Positions 59,926 through 64,000 of a stretch of 64,000 nucleotides of DNA are shown here, one piece after another. Location of the stretch: assembly GCF_041734735.1 (NCBI RefSeq), contig NC_134900.1, forward strand, positions 39,209,954 to 39,273,953, written 5' to 3'. Both the position numbers and the translations under genes were made by a program. Position 1 is the stretch's first letter, and each line of letters starts with the position of its first letter. The stretch is from Babylonia areolata. Lineage: Eukaryota > Mollusca > Gastropoda > Neogastropoda > Buccinidae. The notes beneath the pieces were generated by a model that saw only the letters and a program-made list of their open reading frames with translations, had not been told where the DNA came from and did not search any database.

Positions 59926-60515
59926 ACACTGGGAAGAAAAAAAAGTTGCACCTTATGCAAGAAGATGATGCAGGGGTCAGATTTGAGTGGGGGAAAAAGT
60001 TACATCTTATAGGTGGGAAATGAAAGTTGCCCTGTGGGTGATGTGATGTGATGTGGTGTAATGTCATGTGGTGTTGTGTGGTATGGTGTGGTGTAATGCG
60101 GTGTGTTGTGATGTCATGTGGTGTAGTGTGATGTGGTATGATGTGGTGTAATGTGGTGTGTGATGTGGTATGGTGTGATGTGGTATGGTGTAATGTGGTA
60201 TGGTGTGATGTGATGTGGTATGGTGTAATGTGATGTGGTATGGTGTAATGGGGTGTGATGTCATGTGATGTGATGTGGTGTGGTATAATGTCATGTGGTG
60301 TGGTGTCATGTGGTATGATGTAATGTGGTATGATGTGATGTGGTTAATGTAGTGTGATGTGATGTGGTGTGGTGTAATGTGATGTGGTATGGTGTAATGG
60401 GGTGTGATGTGGTGTGATGTGGTGTGGTATGATGTCATGTGGTGTGGTGTCATGTGGTATGATGTAATGTGGTATGATGTGATGTGGTTAATGTGGTGTG
60501 ATGTGATGTGGTGTG
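59926..60515 (+). repeat. GT-rich array of GATGTGGTATGGTGTAATG units before exon 14
   Basis: From about 60040, short units (GTGATGTGGTATGGTGTAAT, GTCATGTGGTGTGGT) form an irregular array. A block at about 60205-60360 recurs at about 60370-60500. It ends within six bases of the exon 14 acceptor and replaces a pyrimidine tract. Before 60040 the sequence is unique, with ATAATGATG repeats. Confidence 0.88.
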
Positions 60516-60521
60516 TTACAG

Positions 60522-60663
60522 AGAACCTGTGTAATGGGCGTTTCCACCAGCAGCTGAGGGACGTGTTTGCCCCCCAGGTGGTGCGCTACGTGGACCTCAT
60601 GGAGTCCTCCATCGCTCAGTCTATCCACAAGGGCTTTGAGAATGAGAAGTGGGACATGCAGGG
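60522..60663 (+). CDS. CADPS: CAPS exon 14 (MUN/MHD region)
   Basis: Completes glutamate 567 and encodes residues 568-613 plus two bases of a glycine. [11 protein letters not shown] and [20 protein letters not shown] match vertebrate NLCNGKFHKHL and [20 protein letters not shown]. The acceptor GTGTGTTACAG ends at 60521, directly after a GT-rich array with no pyrimidine tract. The donor GTGAGT begins at 60664. Two further copies of the exon's 3' 46-47 bases with the donor follow. Confidence 0.96.
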
Positions 60664-60731
60664 GTGAGTGTGTGTGTGTGTGTGGAGGGGCAGGGGTGGG
60701 GAGTGTATGTGTTCGTGAGTCTTGTATTACC

Positions 60732-60778
60732 CAGTATGTCCACAAGGGCTTTGAGGGTGAGAAATGGGACATGCAGGG
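60732..60778 (+). repeat. Copy of exon 14 end with donor (first)
   Basis: After TATTACC the bases CAGTATGTCCACAAGGGCTT then GAGAAATGGGACATGCAGGG repeat the end of exon 14 (HKGFE, EKWDMQG), followed by GTGAGT. The about 68 intron bases between copies are also repeated, so the unit is about 115 bp. Confidence 0.93.
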
Positions 60779-60846
60779 GTGAGTGTGTGTGTGTGTGTGG
60801 AGGGGCAGGGGTGGGGAGTGTATGTGTTCGTGAGTCTTGTATTACC

Positions 60847-60893
60847 CAGTATGTCCACAAGGGCTTTGAGGGTGAGAAGTGGGACATACAGGG
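60847..60893 (+). repeat. Copy of exon 14 end with donor (second)
   Basis: Same segment as 60732-60778 with GACATACAG in place of GACATGCAG, followed by GTGAGG. A TG-rich duplicated tract follows to about 61005. Confidence 0.92.
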
Positions 60894-61030
60894 GTGAGGG
60901 AGTTGGAGAGTGTAAGGTGTATGTGTGTTGAGTGTGTGTGTGGGTGAGTGTCTATGTGTGTGTGTGTGTTGAATGTGTGTGTGGGTGAGTGTCTGTGTGT
61001 GTGTCCTCCCTTGCCCACTCCATCCGCCAG

Positions 61031-61060
61031 ATACAAGGTGGAGAAGTGGAACGTGGAGGG
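61031..61060 (+). CDS. CADPS: Candidate 30-nt alternative microexon of CAPS
   Basis: A pyrimidine-rich tract from about 61008 ends in CCATCCGCCAG, followed by exactly 30 bases and a GTGAGT donor at 61061. Inserted between exons 14 and 15 it keeps phase 2 on both sides and adds ten residues, YKVEKWNVEG. The peptide resembles the end of exon 14 (ENEKWDMQG), so it may be a diverged copy of that exon end that gained its own acceptor. This is the region where vertebrate CAPS is variably spliced. It is inference; a diverged non-functional copy is the alternative. Confidence 0.4.
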
Positions 61061-61117
61061 GTGAGTGGAGTCAGGGGTAAGGAATCCATCCTGATGTAGT
61101 CCTGCTTATTTACTTTC

Positions 61118-61500
61118 TGCTCATTACATCCTCTGGCATGGTGGGAAAGGAGGAAGCGCCACTCTTGTCTGGTTTAGGCCAGTCTTGGAATGGTGTCCAG
61201 GTGTGATTCAGGTCTGGAGTTCTCCATGGCAGCTCTGCACCAGGTGTTCTGTGGCCTTCCTCTCTTGTGTCTAGCTCCTGATGCCCAGTGAAGGGCTGTT
61301 TTTTTGCATGACGTGTCAAAACCATTTCCACTGCCTTCTCATGATGACGGTTTACGGTGTGCTCTTGATTGTACTGGATGGATGGTTGTAGGCTGGAGAT
61401 GGTACTGAGCCACATGATTGGTCGTACTCTTCTGAGGTTTTTCCTGTGGAAGGTTGACAACTTCTTCAGCTCTCTCTGTCATCATCCAGCATTGTGAGCA
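61118..61500 (-). mobile_element. LINE fragment (ORF2 C-terminal end)
   Basis: Read on the minus strand, TALHWASGARHKRGRPQNTW is the typical ending of a non-LTR retrotransposon ORF2 protein (ALxW...KRGRPxxTWRR). About 20 codons later comes a stop, then TRQEWRFLL, matching the family's usual DRxxWRxLV ending. Only this end is visible; the copy has decayed. I cannot assign the clade, but I- or Nimbus-like and RTE-like elements share this motif. Confidence 0.65.
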
Positions 61501-61539
61501 ATGGAGCAGTGTGAAAAGTTACAACTCTGCTACATTCTG

Positions 61540-62517
61540 TGCTTGGTGTTGGTGCTGCTGAAGGTTGTTCAGCATTGTGTGGTGTTGGTGCTGTTGAAGG
61601 TTGTTCAGCATTGTGTGGTGTTGGTGCTGTTGAAGGTTGTTCAGCATTGTGTGGTGTTGGTGCTGTTGAAGGTTGTTCAGCATTGTGTGGTGTTGGTGCT
61701 GTTGAAGGTTGTTCAGCATTGTGTGGTGTTGGTGCTGTTGAAGGTTGTTCAGCATTGTGTGGTGTTGGTGCTGTTGAAGGTTGTTCAGCATTGTGTGGTG
61801 TTGGTGCTGTTGAAGGTTGTTCAGCATTGTGTGGTGTTGGTGCTGTTGAAGGTTGTTCAGCATTGTGTGGTGTTGGTGCTGTTGAAGGTTGTTCAGCATT
61901 GTGTGGTGTTGGTGCTGTTGAAGGTTGTTCAGCATTGTGTGGTGTTGGTGCTGTTGAAGGTTGTTCAGCATTGTGTGGTGTTGGTGCTGTTGAAGGTTGT
62001 TCAGCATTGTGTGGTGTTGGTGCTGTTGAAGGTTGTTCAGCATTGTGTGGTGTTGGTGCTGTTGAAGGTTGTTCAGCATTGTGTGGTGTTGGTGCTGTTG
62101 AAGGTTGTTCAGCATTGTGTGGTGTTGGTGCTGTTGAAGGTTGTTCAGCATTCTGTGGTGTTGGTGCTGTTGAAGGTTGTTCAGCATTGTGTGGTGTTGG
62201 TGCTGTTGAAGGTTGTTCAGCATTCTGTTGTGTTGGTGCTGTTGAAGGTTGTTCAGCATTGTGTGGTGTTGGTGCTGTTGAAGGTTGTTCAGCATTGTGT
62301 GGTGTTGGTGCTGTTGAAGGTTGTTCAGCATTCTGTGGTGTTGGTGTTGTTGAAGGTTGTTCAGCATTGTGTGGTGTTGGTGCTGTTGAAGGTTGTTCAG
62401 CATTGTGTGGTGTTGGTGCTGTTGAAGGTTGTTCAGCATTGTGTGGTGTTGGTGCTGTTGAAGGTTGTTCAGCATTGTGTGGTGTTGGTGCTGTTGAAGG
62501 TTGTTCAGCATTCTGTA
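61540..62517 (+). repeat. 36-bp tandem array, about 27 copies
   Basis: Unit GTTGGTGCTGTTGAAGGTTG plus TTCAGCATTGTGTGGT, nearly invariant. The 12-codon period leaves several frames open on both strands (329-385 codons). None has features of a real protein. Confidence 0.96.
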
Positions 62518-62712
62518 CAGACACTTAGTCAGGCCTTGGTTGTATATCAGTGTATTTCTTCTGCAGAAATTTGCCAGAGGACAACACACTGTTGCCATGG
62601 GTTCTTTTTCAGTGCACCAGAAAGGGTCAGACTGGGATTTGAACATAGACCATCATGAAAACTGTATTGGGAGATAAGCATCTTAACCGTTCTACCATCT
62701 TTCTCACCATGG
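62518..62712 (-). mobile_element. tRNA-derived SINE (family A), internally deleted
   Basis: ACTTAGTCAGGCCTTGGTTG, AATTTGCCAGAGGACAACAC and TGCCATGGGTTCTTTTTCAG match the tail and centre of the copy at 33548-33960. After a deletion comes the head with a B-box complement (GACTGGGATTTGAACATAGA) and GAGATAAGCATCTTAACCGT. Oriented on the minus strand. It adjoins the 36-bp array. Confidence 0.78.
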
Positions 62713-62734
62713 AGAGAAACCCTGACACTGCGTG

Positions 62735-63210
62735 CATGTGTGTCACTGACAGTAGCGGCTGTGTGTCACTGATAGTAGTGGCTGTGTGTGTCACTAACAG
62801 CTATGTAACGGCTGTGTGTCACTGATAGTAGTGGCTGTGTGTCACTGACAGTAGTGGCTGTGTGTCACTGATAGTAGCGGCTGTGTGTGTCACTAACAGT
62901 AACAGCTGTGTAACGGCTGTGTGTCACTGACAGTAGCAGCTGTGTGTCACTGATAGTAGCAGCTGTGTGTGTCACTAACAGCTATGTAACGGCTGTGTGT
63001 CACTGACAGTAGTGGCTGTGTGTCACTGACAGTAGTGGCTGTGTGTCACTGATAGTAGTGGCTGTGTGTCACTGACAGTAGTGGCTGTGTGTCACTGACA
63101 GTAGTGGCTGTGTGTCACTGATAGTAGCGGCTGTGTGTGTCACTAACAGTAACAGCTGTGTAACGGCTGTGTGTCACTGACAGTAATGGCAGTGTGTCAA
63201 TGTGTCATGA
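62735..63210 (+). repeat. Tandem array carrying exon 15 acceptor and start
   Basis: Units of about 22-45 bp combine GTGTGTCACTGACAG or CTGATAG with TAGTGGCTGTG, TAACAGCTGTG or TAACGGCTGTG. The true exon 15 junction is GTGTCATGACAG then TAACGGCTGTG. About 20 copies lie upstream of it. Confidence 0.92.
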
Positions 63211-63213
63211 CAG

Positions 63214-63369
63214 TAACGGCTGTGCCACATCCAAGGAGATGCTGTGGAAGCTGGACGCCCTGCAGTCCTTCATCAGGGAGCTGCACTGGCCGGAGGAGGT
63301 CTTCGCTGACCACCTGGACCACCGCCTCAAGCTGATGGCTGCTGACATGATTGAGGCCGCTGCTAAAAG
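63214..63369 (+). CDS. CADPS: CAPS exon 15 (MUN/MHD region)
   Basis: Completes glycine 614 and encodes residues 615-665 plus two bases of the next codon. [30 protein letters not shown] and [13 protein letters not shown] match vertebrate [30 protein letters not shown] and QRLKLMASDMIES. The vertebrate insert between exon 14 and this point (the NIANSLPNVALP region) is absent, as I recall for other invertebrates. The acceptor CATGACAG ends at 63213; the bases TAACGGCTGTG that open the exon also recur in the upstream array. The donor is GTCAGT at 63370; the rest of the gene lies to the right. Confidence 0.96.
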
Positions 63370-63394
63370 GTCAGTGGCAAGACAAGACACAGAT

Positions 63395-63682
63395 TGTTTT
63401 TACCAGGGTTCAACATCAGCATGAGTGGCTTTTTGTGCACACCAGGGTTAAACATCAGCATGAGTGGCTTTTTGTGTACACCAGGGTTGAACATCAGCAT
63501 GAGTGGCTTTTTGTGTACACCAGGGTTAAACATCAGCATGAGTGGCTTTTTGTGTACACCAGGGTTAAACATCAGCATGAGTGGCTTTTTGTGTACACCA
63601 GGGTTAAACATCAGCATGAGTGGCTTTTTGTGTACACCAGGGTTAAACATCAGAATGAGTGGCTTTTTGTGTACATGCTGTC
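63395..63682 (+). repeat. 39-bp tandem array after exon 15, 7 copies
   Basis: Unit CACCAGGGTTAAACATCAGC plus ATGAGTGGCTTTTTGTGTA. It begins about 25 bases after the exon 15 donor. The open frames on both strands result from the 13-codon period. Confidence 0.94.
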
Positions 63683-64000
63683 CTCACCCACAAGGGGGCA
63701 AAGAATAAAAGGAGAGAAAAATTGGGACAACCGCCTTTTTTAAGGCCTTAAAAGTCTTCTTTAAAATGACCCAGCTTATTTTTTGTAAGGCTTTCTAACG
63801 TTGGCTGCTGTCTTCTGGGGAAAAAACACCTTTTTAAAGTCCTTAAAATAACAACTACCACAAACTACTCTTGAAAAATAATTCATCTCTTATATGCACT
63901 TCATTTATCGTCCCTTCTGTGATGGGTACTAGTTTGGTGTTGGTATATCTCCTTCGTTTATTGTCTGTTCTACACATGCATAGTATATCTCTTCGTTTAT
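63683..64000 (+). other. Intron 15, unique sequence to window end
   Basis: Unique AT-rich intron DNA with a short GGCCTTAAAAG/GTCCTTAAAA phrase repeated. The next CAPS exon is not reached. Confidence 0.6.

Larger units (their letters stand above)
1..63369 (+). other. CADPS: CAPS/CADPS (UNC-31) gene, internal part with 15 coding exons
   Basis: The exons at 1-77, 439-560, 2428-2679, 11492-11558, 13973-14081, 15718-15912, 18024-18160, 25569-25756, 28981-29082, 30795-30858, 36797-36920, 48153-48259, 59351-59507, 60522-60663 and 63214-63369 join in one unbroken phase. They give about 665 residues that align from memory with vertebrate CAPS1 without large gaps. CAPS is a cytosolic and vesicle-associated protein that primes dense-core vesicles by binding PI(4,5)P2 through its PH domain and SNAREs through its MUN/MHD region. 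Domain order here is C2 (residues about 20-140), PH (about 150-260), a conserved CAPS-specific middle (about 274-437) and the start of the MUN/MHD part (about 438-665). The N-terminus and C-terminus lie outside the window. All splice sites are GT-AG. Identity as CAPS is near certain. The paralogue (CADPS versus CADPS2) is not meaningful for an invertebrate single-copy gene. Confidence 0.97.

Noticed and set aside
61466-62658. Open frames on both strands of 329-385 codons
   Set aside because: They come from a 36-bp array open in most frames; the peptides are pure 12-residue repeats flanked by SINE sequence.

Overview
The window is the interior of one animal gene on the + strand: the calcium-dependent secretion activator CAPS (CADPS, UNC-31), the priming factor for dense-core vesicle exocytosis. 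Fifteen coding exons (about 2.0 kb, about 665 residues) can be placed by homology, splice sites and continuous phase. They run from just before the C2 domain, through the PH domain and the conserved middle of the protein, into the MUN/MHD region. The gene is open at both ends of the window. No other protein-coding gene is supported on either strand.

The protein, the animal-type introns and several interspersed repeats suggest a mollusc, most likely a caenogastropod snail. The repeats are tRNA-derived SINEs with a central domain and tails that I recall from gastropod genomes, plus one LINE fragment. Species cannot be fixed from the sequence.

Layout: exons 1-3 (1-2679, C2) have intron 2 filled by a 78-bp array. 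Intron 3 (2680-11491) holds G-rich 30/31-, 99- and 84-bp arrays, a SINE, and 55- and 25-bp arrays. Exons 4-6 (11492-15912) encode the PH domain, with 84-, 38-, 90- and 44-bp arrays between them. Exons 7-8 (18024-25756) flank an intron holding a 47-bp array, a 4.4-kb satellite of 24/19-bp units and a 62-bp array. Exons 9-11 (28981-36920) are separated by arrays of 64-68, about 78, GT-rich and 40 bp. Exons 11-12 enclose arrays of 66, 72, 68, 57 and 40 bp. Intron 12 (48260-59350) holds an array carrying copies of the exon 12 edge, about 4 kb of mostly unique AT-rich DNA, and arrays of 60, about 49, 46, about 40 and 55 bp. Exons 13-15 (59351-63369) are surrounded by duplicated exon edges, a candidate 30-nt microexon, a LINE remnant, a SINE and a 36-bp array.

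By my tally roughly 43 kb of 64 kb (about two thirds) is tandem repeat. The most striking signal is that many arrays are built from units that include the adjoining exon edge and its splice site. Copies of the starts of exons 3, 8 and 15 (and the acceptor of exon 7) lie upstream of those exons. Copies of the ends of exons 7, 10, 12, 13 and 14 with their donors lie downstream. Other arrays appear to have grown from SINE ends. The gene thus carries dozens of decoy splice sites, and at least one duplicate (61031-61060) keeps both splice signals and the reading phase and may be a real alternative exon.
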